Below, piece by piece: positions 50,090 through 60,866 of a stretch of DNA of 64,000 bases. The DNA lies in NCBI GenBank assembly GCA_019022495.1, contig JAFEKR010000075.1, forward strand, positions 1-64,000. The letters run 5' to 3'. Origin of the DNA: Epichloe hybrida (Eukaryota; Ascomycota; Sordariomycetes; Hypocreales; Clavicipitaceae). Numbering within the stretch: the first letter of the stretch is position 1; each line of letters opens with the position of its first letter. The translations under genes were made by a program, and so were the position numbers. The notes beneath the pieces are model-generated. The model saw only the letters and a list, made by a program, of their open reading frames with translations, was not told where the DNA came from and did no database searches.

Positions 50090-53000
50090 TAAAGGTTATT
50101 CTAGTATCTATAATAATTAAATCCAGGGGGCCTAGATAGATATTAATCTAGTAAAGACAGAGTGCTTCCTACATAGTCTTTATAGAGATATCTTTAATGA
50201 ATCTAGCTATATTAAAGGATATAGCTATATTAATAACTTATAGAATAGGGTGGTTACTATTAAGATATATAATGTCTATAATAATTTCGTAATTATAGGC
50301 ATATTTATCCTAAAGAGTGAATTTAAACTAATATAGGCTATCCATATGTAATTAGCACTGCTAGCAAACCTTAGTTAGTTTCTTAATAGCTTTAAACTTA
50401 ACCTTATGCCCTAATTTATATAGTAAATTATAAAGATATTAAACTAAAGGGTATTTAAAGTATTAATATAATTAGCAGAGCTTAATCTCTATAAGATAAC
50501 TCTAAGTAATACTTTCTTCTTTATTAAGAAGCATTTATACATGCCCTTATTTACGTATAATAGGAACCTTAATATTCCCTTGCTATAGAATATTCTTTAA
50601 TATGTAGAAATTAATCTTTAGGTAGGTTATATTATTAAGGCATAAGAGAAAGGGAGTATTTATAGGGATTACCTAAAAGAGAATAATTCTAAATAAAGTT
50701 AGCACTTTAATTAATCTAAGTGCCTTAATTAGTTCTCTAGGGCTAAATTTAATCTTTATTTTCCTAGTATTTAACTTATTAAGCGTAATAGTTAGTATTA
50801 CACTTTACAAAGCTAAGAATTAAGGGTGGCCTACTAATAAATATCCCGTAGTACCTATATTAGCTATAATGCCTTTAAAGGTTCTAGATAAATATTATTC
50901 TTTAAGTGTAAATACGCTTAGTACCTTATCTAGTTCCTAAAGATTAAATAAATCCTTCTTAACTAGAGTATAAGTCATTACTTTACTAGTAAGAATCTTA
51001 GTGGTTACATAGCTATTATAAGTAGTCCTATATGTAAAGAAGCTTATAAGCACTTAGCTATCACTATTTTCTTTACTAAAACTAAGTTCTATTAGGTATT
51101 AGTTAATATTATTATCCTTAGCTAATTTAGGATTATTATTACCTTTATACTATATTAGGAATATATTATATAAAGAAGCTATTAAGTCTATGTAAGAGTG
51201 ATTCTTAAATTATTAGAATACCTTCTTCTAGTCCTTATCTGAGTGTTTAGTTAACTAATAACCTTCTTTACTACATATATAATACTTTTTTAAGCGTTAA
51301 GGCTTACTCTTTAATAAAGATTAACTATACTAGGCTTCCTTACCTTTTCTATTATACTTATAGTTAGTTTAAAAGTATTCCTTAGTACTAGCTTCTATAA
51401 GGAACTACTACTAATTAATTAAAGCTTTAGATTTGCTAATTAACATCCTTATCTATTTATAAAAGCATTAGAGGTTAATAGGAGAATTAATAATATAAGC
51501 CCTATATTCTAGGATTCCTTTATAAGCATTTAGAATCTAACTATAAAGGTCTAATTCTAACTAGGATTTATAAGGATTTGCCCTTTAGAGATTTAAAAGC
51601 TTTATTATAAGGTCTTTAAAGCACTTAATCTTTAATTTACTAGGGTTCTCTTAGATAATTATAAGTAGTTATAATCTTCCTTATAATAGATAGTTCTTTT
51701 AATATATATTATCTATCTTAAACTTTTACCTAATCCTATAGATAAGAGTTAGGAGATCTTAGGGGTTTCCTTAGCCTAAAAGGTTCTCTAAGAAGTACTA
51801 TAAAGGTTTTCCTTTTAGTATAAACTTAAAACTATAGCCTAACTATTCTTATATAATTCCTAGTATCTTATACTTCCTTTAATAGGTTAAGAGCTTAATA
51901 TTAAGAATATTATACTCCCTAGCGCTATACTTAATACTCTTATTACTATAGAATTTATTAAGATTAAGTAATTACTTTAATAAGGGTTAGCCTATCTCCT
52001 AAAGGGGAATAGGGATAATTAAATCTTATAGAAAAGGTACTATAGTCTTAGATTATAAAGGGGGATTATAGTGCCTTATTATAGGAGGGGAAATAAGGGG
52101 GGTCTAGGGTTATAGTTAAGGGCTTATAATAAGGGGATTACCTTTACTATTATGCCTTTACCTTATACTTAGTATACTTAGGGATTAGTGTAATAGAATC
52201 TAGGAATAAAATAAAAGTAATTATAGTAGTTAAGGGGATTAGGGATAATATAAAGCAATTAGTTACTTTAGTTAATCTCTAAAAGAAAGGATACTAATAG
52301 GAAGGAGGTCTTTATAGAAGTCCTTCTTTATTATTTACCTCTTAAAGAGGGAATACTTCCTAGTAACTTCCTATATTTCTTTTTCTTTCTAGTTATAGAA
52401 TCTATTATAGTTAATAATATCTTTAAGCAAGACTACTATCTTATAGTAACTCTATAGGTTTATATAAATACTACTAAAGAAAAGAAAGTCTTAAAGACTC
52501 TTTATAGCTTTAGGATTTACTACTTAAAATATTTCTTATTTCTATTCTCTAAAGTTATTACTAAAGATAGTAAATAAGGTTTATAAGTATAAGTTCTTAT
52601 ATTTATAGGTTACTTTCTTAATAAAAATCTAGGCTATAAGTTCTTTAGAGGTAGTGTTTACTTTAAGATTAAATAATTCCTTATTCTCTAGTACTTATTA
52701 TATAATATACTAGTATAAATTAGGGGAGATATAGTTAAGAAGGTAAGATATAACTTATAGGTTAACTTCTCTTCTAATATCTTTAGTAAGGGAAGTATGT
52801 TTATAATTAAAAGGAATATCTTAAGTTCTAAATCCTTTTAGTTAATCTTAGTGTTTTACTATAATATTAGTAGTAAATTAAGAGGTATAGGAAATAGAGA
52901 AATTATAGAGGTTTAAAGGATTATAAGTAAAGCTATTATTTTTACCCCTTAGTAGGTTTAATTAAATAATTAAGGATAGGTTAAGTTAGTTACTAACTAG

Positions 53001-53303
53001 GCCTTAATTATTTAATAAACATGCTTCTAAGGGTTTATTTATATAATAGACACGCTAATTAATTAAATAAAAATAGGTTAGGTTAGTTACTAACTAGGCC
53101 TTAATTAAGTTAATAAGCTTAGATTTAGTATAGAGCTAGTTATAGTTACTTAAGGTAAAAGAAGAGCTAGAATATACTTCTTCCTTAGTATATTTAGTAT
53201 CTTAAAGTAATACTTTCTCTTTTATAAGGTAAGTCCTTAATACTAATGCCTTTTCTATAAACCTTACTAATCTATAGTATTTATAGAGATAACTACTAAT
53301 TAG

Positions 53304-53599
53304 TATTAGTATTTATAGGATACTATTAACTTATATATAAGGTTTTTAGGGTAAACTAAAGTGCATATAATTATTATATATTCTAGTCTATTAAAGTAAG
53401 CAAAAGAGGGATTAAATAGAAGCAAAGAGGGTGCGCTATTTATTATAGGAAAAGGGGCCTTAATTAGGGTTATTAGCAAAGAGGCCACATATGCTAACCC
53501 TGATTGTAGCGCGGTCGGGCCGGACATGTGGGTCCGCGATGCAACGCGCCCACCTAATCAGAGGCGCGCACCCTTGTTGATATCATGCTTGTTCCAACA
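53304..53599 (-). repeat. Copia-C right (5') LTR
   Basis: The 296-bp LTR has a mutated inner start (TATTAGTATTTATAGG). Its outer end is GC-rich and unmutated (CGCGGTCGGGCCGGACATG, about 53509-53527). It marks the edge of the repeat compartment. Confidence 0.95.
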
Positions 53600-53604
53600 A
53601 AATT

Positions 53605-53925
53605 AAAGATAATATTATAAATTAGCTAATTAATTTAATACCACGGAGGATAGTAGCTACTATGCGCGCTAGAGGGTAGTACATAAAGTATTAGGCATTA
53701 TAGATAAAAGAGAAATTAATTCCTAGCATAAATATGTAAATTATACTAGATTTAAGTCAAATTTACGTGTGCGGCAAGGCATTTTAATCATAGTGTCAAT
53801 TCCCCCGATGGGGTCGGTTTTTGTGGTTATCCAGACTTTCGACCCCCCACTGTACCATGAATGTCATGGCTGCCAGCGTCAAGATAATCCGCCACAACTC
53901 TGAACGGAGTACTCCGTACAACACG
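53605..53925. other. Transition between repeat and gene compartments
   Basis: Composition rises from AT-rich (to about 53760) to normal. It is presumably the 3' flank of the FAT1-like gene; no repeat or gene was recognised. Confidence 0.5.
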
Positions 53926-56302
53926 TCAGATACGAGCCCTCGACTGCGTCAGCTTATCCCAGTCACCCTGAGTGAAGGGAATATACTCGGGCGACCCGGC
54001 TGGTAACCAAAACAGCTTGTCTCCCTTCCCATTGGCAACCTTGGTCCCCAGAGCTTGAGGGTCAACACCTTCAGCCCGCAAATGTACCTTGTTATGCTTG
54101 TGGTTGTCGGTGCTCATGCCTCCCACTCCCTCGCGGACTCTCACGAATATCGGGACGGCGTAAGGAGGCAGCTCTTTGCGAAGCAGAGTTGCCAGACCCG
54201 CCCAGTCGAACTTGTCTGCGCTGCCGCTGCTCACCGCGATTGCTGCACAGCCGGCTCGGCCGTCGTGTGAAGGAACTTTGACTCCGTAGACATTCGCTTC
54301 GGCAATGGAGGGGTGCGTCCCGAGGACCTGCGTGACTTCCGTCGTTGACACGTTTTCTCCCTTCCAACGGTAGGTGTCGCCTGTGAATGTGAGTTGTTGA
54401 GTGAGTGTCAGCCGCTTCCTCTCCCATCAAAATCGTCACGTGTACGGAGTAATATGTACGCACCAAGCCGGTCCATGAAGTACCAATACCCGTCGGCATC
54501 TCTGCGAAGGGCATCTCCCGTGCGGTAGAAGAGGTCGCCCTTCTCAAAAACATTCTCCACCAGCTTCTTCTCCGTCGCCTCATCGGCACCGTAGTATCCC
54601 GCCCACGCCTCCCGAGACGGCAGTTTGACAAGAATCTCGCCTCCCTGCTCGTACGGTAGCCGTTTGGCGAATCCTGTGTCGGGTGATCTCCAGACGTGTC
54701 CAGTCTCCGAGTCGACCTCTACCGGGACGTAAATGTCATGGTACTGATGTCGAAGAAGCCATCCGTGGTGGCCGACGGCTCCGAGGCCATACCCACCCCT
54801 GTAATAATTGGAGAGGTGCATGACTCCCTCTGTACTTGCATAAAACTCTCCTATTTCCGGTATTCCAAAGCGCTCCTATTGAATTTCATGACTGTTAGAC
54901 ATCTCTCACTCTCATACCGAACGCTTGACAGGAGTCTTTCCTGTCGTTGTTTTTCACCTGAAACCGAGACCATAATTCCGGACTCAAACCATTGCCCCAA
55001 ATAAGTCGTATTTGATGCTTCCTCTCGTTGATCGACGGGGCCGCTGATAGCAGGTATCTCACGAGTTCTCCGACTGTCGTTTTGCTTTAGCTTTGCCATT
55101 CCCAGGCATTTTTTTTTTTTGGACGACGATGTCTTGTCACTCACCGTAGGTGAAAGTGGTCGCCTTGCTATCAATGCAGTCTTGCCAAAAGCGAGAGAGC
55201 GAGAATTTTGGTGCTATGGCTATGGACAAGCCGCTCATCAGGTCGCTCATAGCCCCGAGTCCGCCGGTACCATGATACATAGGAATACAGTAGTATGATC
55301 TGTCTCCCCCCGGTCCCGGTTGCCGCCCGAACGAATTTGGGTTCGAAGAGATTGCCGCGTACTGCCATTCAGTGCCTTGTCGCGCAGCCTTTGGCAGTCC
55401 TGTAGTACCGCTGCCCAAATCAAACATTACATGTGTGAGTTATCCTGTCTGTCCATCTTCATTTCTATCAGTGACGTACCTCGTGTACAGCAAAGCCAGT
55501 GGCAAAGCGGCAGAGGGATCATCAAAGCAAGTCGTGCTGGGCCTCTCAGTAGGATACTGATCGAGTTTCGCCTTGAAACTTGAATCCAGAACAAGCGGCT
55601 CGACCCGCAGTGCGCGAAGCTCCGATTCGGATCCCTCAATACGAGACACACAGTCCGGGGCAGAATCATACAATAAGAATTTGGTACCAGACACCTTGAC
55701 GCAATGTACCAGGGCTCTGGACGCTAGGTTGTAGTTGATGAGTGCGGGCGCGGCGCCAATCGAGAGCAGACCCATCCATACAAAGACGAAGTCGGGTGAG
55801 TTATACATGTACAAGCCCACGAACTGCGAAGGCTGTACGCCCAGATGCTTGAAGTAGTGGCCGTACTGAGAAACACGTTGATTAGTCTGTGCCCATGTGT
55901 ATTCTCCTTGGCGAGACCAGACGCATGGCTCATTTGGGTATTTTCGAGCCCATGCTTCAAACAGGAAGTATCCAGATGCTTTCTTTGCTTTCCCTGTTTT
56001 CCGATGTTAGCGACCTGGATGGACAAGAGAGACTGACTTGCAGTGGCACGACAGCAGCAGCAGCAGCAACTTACTTGCGCTGATAAGGTTCTTCTCTGCT
56101 CTCTTGGCGCGCGAAATAGAGCGCAAGTCCTTGGAGAGATGCAACTTGGCATCCAAATAGGCCGACGTGGCCGCCAGACCGCCAGCGGCAGCCAGCGAAC
56201 CACCTGAAGCTTTTCACAACGAGCAAAGTTAGCTGGATGGGGTGTCATGAGCGGCGTGTGAGCCGGGGGGGGAAGGAGGAAATCCTCACCCACTGATGAC
56301 AT
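53926..56302 (-). CDS. Very-long-chain acyl-CoA synthetase / fatty-acid transporter, FAT1-like
   Basis: It activates fatty acids to acyl-CoA (AMP intermediate) and, by family, couples this to uptake; such FATP/Fat1 proteins act at membranes or peroxisomes. Seven exons on the minus strand: 56290-56302, 56075-56203, 55480-55993, 55145-55410, 54958-55073, 54464-54875 and 53926-54380, together 1905 nt, 634 residues, with matching phases and GT...AG introns of 69-86 bp. The AMP-binding loop YTSGTTGLPKA (residues 217-227) is restored across intron 3. FATP signature parts FYRTGDALRR, DRLGDTYRWKGENVS (481-495) and GHDGRAGC-like SHDGRAGCAA follow. N-terminal residues include AAGGLAATSAYLDAKLHLSK. The last residues are RARI, a weak PTS1-like tail. 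The 13-nt first exon is inferred. The gene lies 327 bp from the last retrotransposon yet shows no RIP. Confidence 0.9.
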
Positions 56303-57167
56303 GTCCGCGGGGGTTTGGACTGGGCCGTCAAACCGTCAAAATGAGCAGTTGGACAGATTCAATCTGAAGCTGGTGACAGCAAGAATTGACTTCTGATAGT
56401 GGCCACCCCGCGTGGGGTTGGACTGTACGACGCCGGTGAGAGCCTCGGAGATCACATGGCACAAAAACCTGCCGAGCTCCAAAAACTAGCGCCGTCGGAG
56501 TTTGCAGTCGGTCTAACAACGCGACCATAACCATAGGTCACGCGTCTTGGTGTAAACATGACAACCGCGACTTGTCTGCGGAATCAAGTATAACCTGACG
56601 TGTTATGTGTAGTCCGTAATATACCAAGCATTGATTGTATTATTTATTTTGGACCGCCAGTACGAGAGTAGGCCGTGTGGGGTGTTTGGGGCCGCTTGGG
56701 GTTTCTGTAATAATTGGAGCTTATCTACAGACGTACATAAAGCCCCGTCCTTTCTGTTTGAGTATTACTGAAGATAATCCGGACTGGTGAGTCTATTTAC
56801 GTGTTGAGGTGTAGGGTAATTTCAGGCAAAGACCGGACGATGCACCAGTAGAACGACGCGAATCATATTATTGAGGGCTTTTTTTTTTTTCGTTCTTCTT
56901 TGTTTTTTCTTCCCTAGTAGTCCATCTGTAGATGGTTACGCTCATGATAAGAAAGGATCAATGCCCAAAGAAAAAGAAAAAAAAAACTGGTTCCAAAATC
57001 ACCCCGCCAAAGAGCATCTGCCCCGCCAGCCTTGGTTGGCTTACATGTTGTGCCACTCTCGCCCACCATGAGTCAGCGACCTCGAGATTTTTGGTCGCCA
57101 AGCTCATCGCTTGCGCATAGCAACACTTCATTCACAGGAGAGATCTACAAGGAGAAAGAAAGCTGCA
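56303..57167. promoter_or_regulatory. Divergent promoter region between FAT1-like and TyrRS genes
   Basis: The 865 bp shared by two divergent genes contain no gene. A CCTCGG word at 56443-56448, 141 bp upstream of the FAT1-like ATG, equals the core bound by fatty-acid-responsive FarA/FarB regulators in Aspergillus, but one 6-mer may be chance. T- and CT-rich stretches at 56880-56920 and ATTCACAG at 57131-57138, a possible 5'UTR intron acceptor, precede the TyrRS start. Confidence 0.5.
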
Positions 57168-58667
57168 ATGGTAGTCGCAGACGCTTCCGAGAGGTTTGCC
57201 CTCCTTCGCGAGAATCTCGCAGAGGTTCTGAACCCCGAGATTATCGAGTCCATCCTCGCCGAGGGCAGAAGCCCCAAGATCTACTGGGGTATGGCTTTCA
57301 ATGCGTTCTTATGAGCTCGCGAACTCTCTCACGGCAATCCTTGAAATAAAAACTAAAGGGCTGCTGCAGGTACTGCCACCACCGGCCGTCCGCACTGCGG
57401 CTACTTTGTGCCTGCCATCAAGATCGCCCAGTTCCTCGCTGCGGGCTGCGATGTTACCATACTCCTCGCCGATATCCACGGATTTCTCGATAACCTCAAA
57501 GCGCCCATCGAGCTCGTCGAACAGCGCGTTCACTTCTACCGCTATGTCATTACCGCCATCCTCGAAGCCGTCGGCGTGTCCACCGAGAAGCTCCGATTCG
57601 TGCAGGGAAGCTCTTACCAGAAGAGCCCGGAATATGTCATGGACCTCTACAAGTTGACTTCGCTGGTATCGGAACATGATGCCAAGAAGGCGGGTGCCGA
57701 AGTCGTCAAGCAGACTGCCAATGCGCCGTTGAGTGGCCTACTCTACCCCATTCTACAGGTGCTTGATGAGCAGTACCTGGATGTGGATGCACAGTTTGGT
57801 GGCCTCGACCAGAGGAAACTGTTCACTGCTGCCAAGGAGTGGCTGCCCAAAATTGGATACAGGGAGGTGAGCTTTTGTCCCCTTCTGCGGAGTCTGCGGA
57901 GTCTGCGGGGAGGAATCAGTACTAAATGCTAATTCAAGTCAACAGCGTGCACACTTGCTAAACCCCATGGTTCCCGGTCTGCAGGGTGGTAAAATGAGCT
58001 CGAGTGATCAAGGTACCTCGCCCATGTTGGCTCAAGTAAGACTTCCTTTGCTGACAGACAATCAAAACGAACAGACAGCAAAATTGACCTGCTCGATGGC
58101 CCGGACGTTGTCGCCAAGAAAATCAAGAAAGCGACTGCAGCTCCCCAGGTTGTCGAAGATAACGGTGTTCTGGCATTTGTCGAATACGTCTTGCTGCCAG
58201 CTTCTGGTCTGAAGGAAGGGAAGAGAGAGTTCAAGGTTGAACGTGAGCGCGATGGCCTGGAGCCTCTGGTTTACGACAACATTGCCCAAATGCAAGAAGA
58301 CTACAAAAATGACAAGGTAGGCTCTCTTACCAGAAGAAAAGAGAAATATATATATATATATATATATCTGCCAGCGCAGCGCTAACACGAAAACCTACAG
58401 CTTACTCCTCAGCTACTCAAACCTGCCGTTGCCAAGACGCTCAACGAGCTTCTCGCCCCTATTCACACCGCTTACCAGGCTTCCAAAGACTGGCAAGAGG
58501 TCGCGTTGAAGGCTTACCCTCCGCCGCCCAAGAAGGAGAAGAAGGTCAAGGACAAGGGCTCTCGCTACCCTGGTGGTGGCAAGCCAGCAGGCGATGCTGC
58601 GCCGGCGAAGCCAGAGGATGCCAACGTCGATGGAGCTGCTGCTGGGGTCGAGAAGTTGAGCGTGTGA
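57168..58667 (+). CDS. Tyrosyl-tRNA synthetase, cytosolic
   Basis: It charges tRNA-Tyr with tyrosine in cytosolic translation (class I synthetase). Exons 57168-57288, 57370-57866, 57946-58012, 58075-58316 and 58401-58667 give 1194 nt, 397 residues, phases consistent. HIGH-like region: [15 protein letters not shown] (residues 39-53), formed across intron 1. Tyrosine-site stretches are [11 protein letters not shown] and [14 protein letters not shown] equivalent: GGKMSSSD (220-227) at the end of exon 3, followed by [20 protein letters not shown]. The C-terminus is Lys/Pro-rich ([14 protein letters not shown]). Length and motifs fit eukaryotic cytosolic TyrRS without the EMAP-like domain. Intron 4 contains a (TA)n run. 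An out-of-frame ATG at 57068 lies upstream in a good context (CCACCATGA). Confidence 0.95.
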
Positions 58668-59108
58668 AGGGGAGAAAGAGGAGAGTTGACCTCGGCATCA
58701 CTAAGTGAATAGACGTCACATACCAGCGACATGCCAGCACGTCCAAGACAAAAATGGAAGTGGAAGGATCATGCACCTCCTTAGTAGGCCCAATGGTGAG
58801 CTGGTGCTGTTGAATTCAATGTATCATGATATTTATTGGACGACGTTGCAACTCGTCGCAGCCTGTTCAGGGCTTCTTCGACAGGCGGGTCCCATCGGCT
58901 TCGGGGCGCCAACCAGAGCGCTCGGAAGTGGGTGGATACTGTATTATGGAGTAGATACATAGATACCCCCATGTTTCCGGGCAATTGCCTCTCTACATCA
59001 TCCGTACATTTCTCGTTCACCCATCACAACGCGAAGGCAGGCTCATCAATTCATCCCCCCCGCTGCCTCTAGGGAAGTTTCTCCTGCCGAACATACCTCA
59101 GACGCGAA
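58668..59108. other. Intergenic region between TyrRS and lipoyl synthase
   Basis: It holds the 3' flank of TyrRS and the promoter of the lipoyl synthase gene. Nothing specific was recognised; open frames here are short and overlap in several frames. Confidence 0.5.
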
Positions 59109-60456
59109 ATGGCATCCGTGGCCACGTCACTCCACAGGGCGCAGGGTCCTGCCCGCAGAGCCATCACCGGCGCCCCGTCCGCTCTCATGAAAAGTTTCGC
59201 CACAGTGCCTACCCCCAACGAACCCAACTCAACAGGCAAACCAAAGCGCAAGACGTACTTCAAGGACTCGGCCGTTGCGCCCTTGTCCGATTTCATTGCC
59301 ACTTCATCTGCTGCCCAGCCGCTCTCACCTACCGAGGCGTACACCCTTCGAACTGCCGAAGTCGGACCCGCGGGCAAGAAAAGAACCATCACACGACTGC
59401 CTGAATGGCTCAGGACGCCAATCCCATCGGGCAACGAGAACTTCAAAAAGATCAAGAGCGATCTGCGGGGACTAGGACTGCACACGGTCTGCGAGGAGGC
59501 GCGATGTCCCAACATTTCCGAGTGCTGGGGCGGTTCTGACAAGAGTGCCGCCACCGCCACCATCATGCTCATGGGCGACACGTGTACGCGCGGGTGCCGC
59601 TTCTGCAGCGTCAAGACGAACCGGGCTCCCGCGCCGCTGGATCCTCACGAGCCGGAGCATACGGCCGAGGCCCTGGCCAGATGGGGCCTCGGCTACGTCG
59701 TCTTGACGAGCGTTGACCGTGACGACTTGGCAGACGGGGGCGCCAGACACTTTGCCGAGACAATCAGCAAGATCAAGCAGAAGAGATCATCGCTGTTGGT
59801 CGAGGCGCTAACGGGCGATTTCATGGGCGACCTCGACATGGTGAAGGTCGTGGCGGACAGCGGCCTCGATGTGTACGCCCACAACGTCGAAACCGTAGAG
59901 GCTCTGACGCCGTACGTTCGCGACCGACGAGCCACCTTCCGGCAAAGCCTGAGGGTCCTGAAGCACGTTAAGGATGTCCGTGGCAAGGAGGGCATCATCA
60001 CCAAGACCAGCATCATGCTGGGGTTGGGCGAGCAGGAGCACGAAGTGATGGACGCTTTGAGACGTATGCAGTTGCCCCCCCCTTCCTCAACAAGCCAATG
60101 CTTGCTTTTATAACGCACATTCTCTTCTTGCCATGATGGCTGACCCTCATTCAACAGAACTCCGGGAAGCAGACGTCGACATCGTCACCTTTGGCCAGTA
60201 CATGCGCCCCACCAAGCGCCACCTCAAGGTCGAAAAATATGTCACGCCCGACGAGTTTGACATGTGGCGGCAGCGCGCCCTGGATATGGGCTTCCTCTAC
60301 TGCGCGAGCGGTCCTCTGGTGCGGTCCTCATACAAGGCTGGCGAGGCCTTCATCGAGAATGTCTTGCGCAAGAGAGCTAGTGGCAACGGCGCTGCCGCAT
60401 CTACCGATGCCAACATTGCGGAGGCCGTGGCTTTGGACGCGGCGGAGACGTGTTGA
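59109..60456 (+). CDS. LIP5: Lipoyl synthase, mitochondrial (radical SAM)
   Basis: It inserts two sulfurs into protein-bound octanoyl groups to make lipoate for pyruvate and 2-oxoglutarate dehydrogenases and the glycine cleavage system, in the mitochondrial matrix. Two exons (59109-60063, 60158-60456; intron 94 bp) give 417 residues. The auxiliary cluster cysteines C128, C133 and C139 lie in [12 protein letters not shown]. The radical SAM cysteines C159, C163 and C166 lie in [12 protein letters not shown]. Further family stretches: [33 protein letters not shown] and, in exon 2, [14 protein letters not shown] and [17 protein letters not shown]. The first roughly 30 residues are Arg/Ser/Ala-rich with no acidic residue, a mitochondrial presequence. 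All cysteines are present, so the enzyme should be functional. Confidence 0.96.
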
Positions 60457-60866
60457 GCCATGTCGTATTACAGACTTTTTTTTTTTTTTTTCATTTTCCT
60501 CGCGAGGCAGTCTGTAAAGGACATGGTGTTTAGATGTTTTTCTATAGGGTGTTCCTTGGGCATAAATGGCGTTTGGGTCGGTTCAACGGTAGAGGTGGTT
60601 TCTTCAACAGCGGCACAACTCCTGCGTGGCGGGAGACCGTAGATGAATGTACGGAAAGATCGAGTTGAGATGCTCACAATATCAAGCAGCATCCGTGCGG
60701 GGTGCCACTACGACAACATGGAATAATCACCATCGCAACTCTTTCTTGAACAATATTTCACAACGTTCGAGACCACGGTAATGCTATAATTTGAAGTTTT
60801 TCTTTTCTCCATCAGTGGGTATCGCAAGTACCTGATCATTCGCTAGCCCCCCCCCCCTCAAAGACC
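60457..60866. other. Convergent 3' flanks of lipoyl synthase and SPOUT genes
   Basis: This gene-free stretch lies between two convergent genes. It contains a T run at about 60476-60491 and a C run at about 60847-60857. No terminator motif can be assigned. Confidence 0.5.

Larger units (their letters stand above)
43508..50090. mobile_element. Block inserted in Copia-C (LINE plus a decayed plus-strand gene)
   Basis: Copia-C homology stops after GCTATTACTAGTA (about 43507) and resumes at about 50091 with GGTTATTCTAGTA, so the insertion is bounded by similar, partly mutated target sequence. The block contains a minus-strand Tad-like LINE and a plus-strand gene relic. Whether it was inserted in one or two events cannot be told. 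Confidence 0.6.
40631..53599 (-). mobile_element. Copia-C: Ty1/copia retrotransposon interrupted by an inserted block
   Basis: LTRs of 296 bp (40631-40926, 53304-53599) and target duplication AAATT (40626-40630, 53600-53604) are present. Pol reads on the minus strand: RNase H at about 41480-41540 (SKIYSIVTSANIAYVV) with downstream parts to about 41200, and a gag zinc knuckle near 51245-51290 (KKYYICSKEG, with Cys to Tyr changes). The internal sequence is collinear with Copia-B1 except for about 6.6 kb inserted between about 43508 and 50090. The leader after the right-hand LTR is again ACTAATTAGTAGTTATC. It is the outermost element of the repeat compartment. Confidence 0.93.

Noticed and set aside
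54092..54631. 179-codon minus-strand ORF overlapping the FAT1-like gene
   Set aside because: It is a shadow frame running across an intron; the true frame gives the FATP motifs and consistent splice phases.
56443..56448. Fatty-acid response element as proof of regulation
   Set aside because: A single CCTCGG in about 860 bp is compatible with chance; it is kept only as a note in the promoter entry.
59069..59614. Long minus-strand ORF opposite lipoyl synthase
   Set aside because: It is antisense to a clearly conserved gene in GC-rich sequence and has no recognisable motif.
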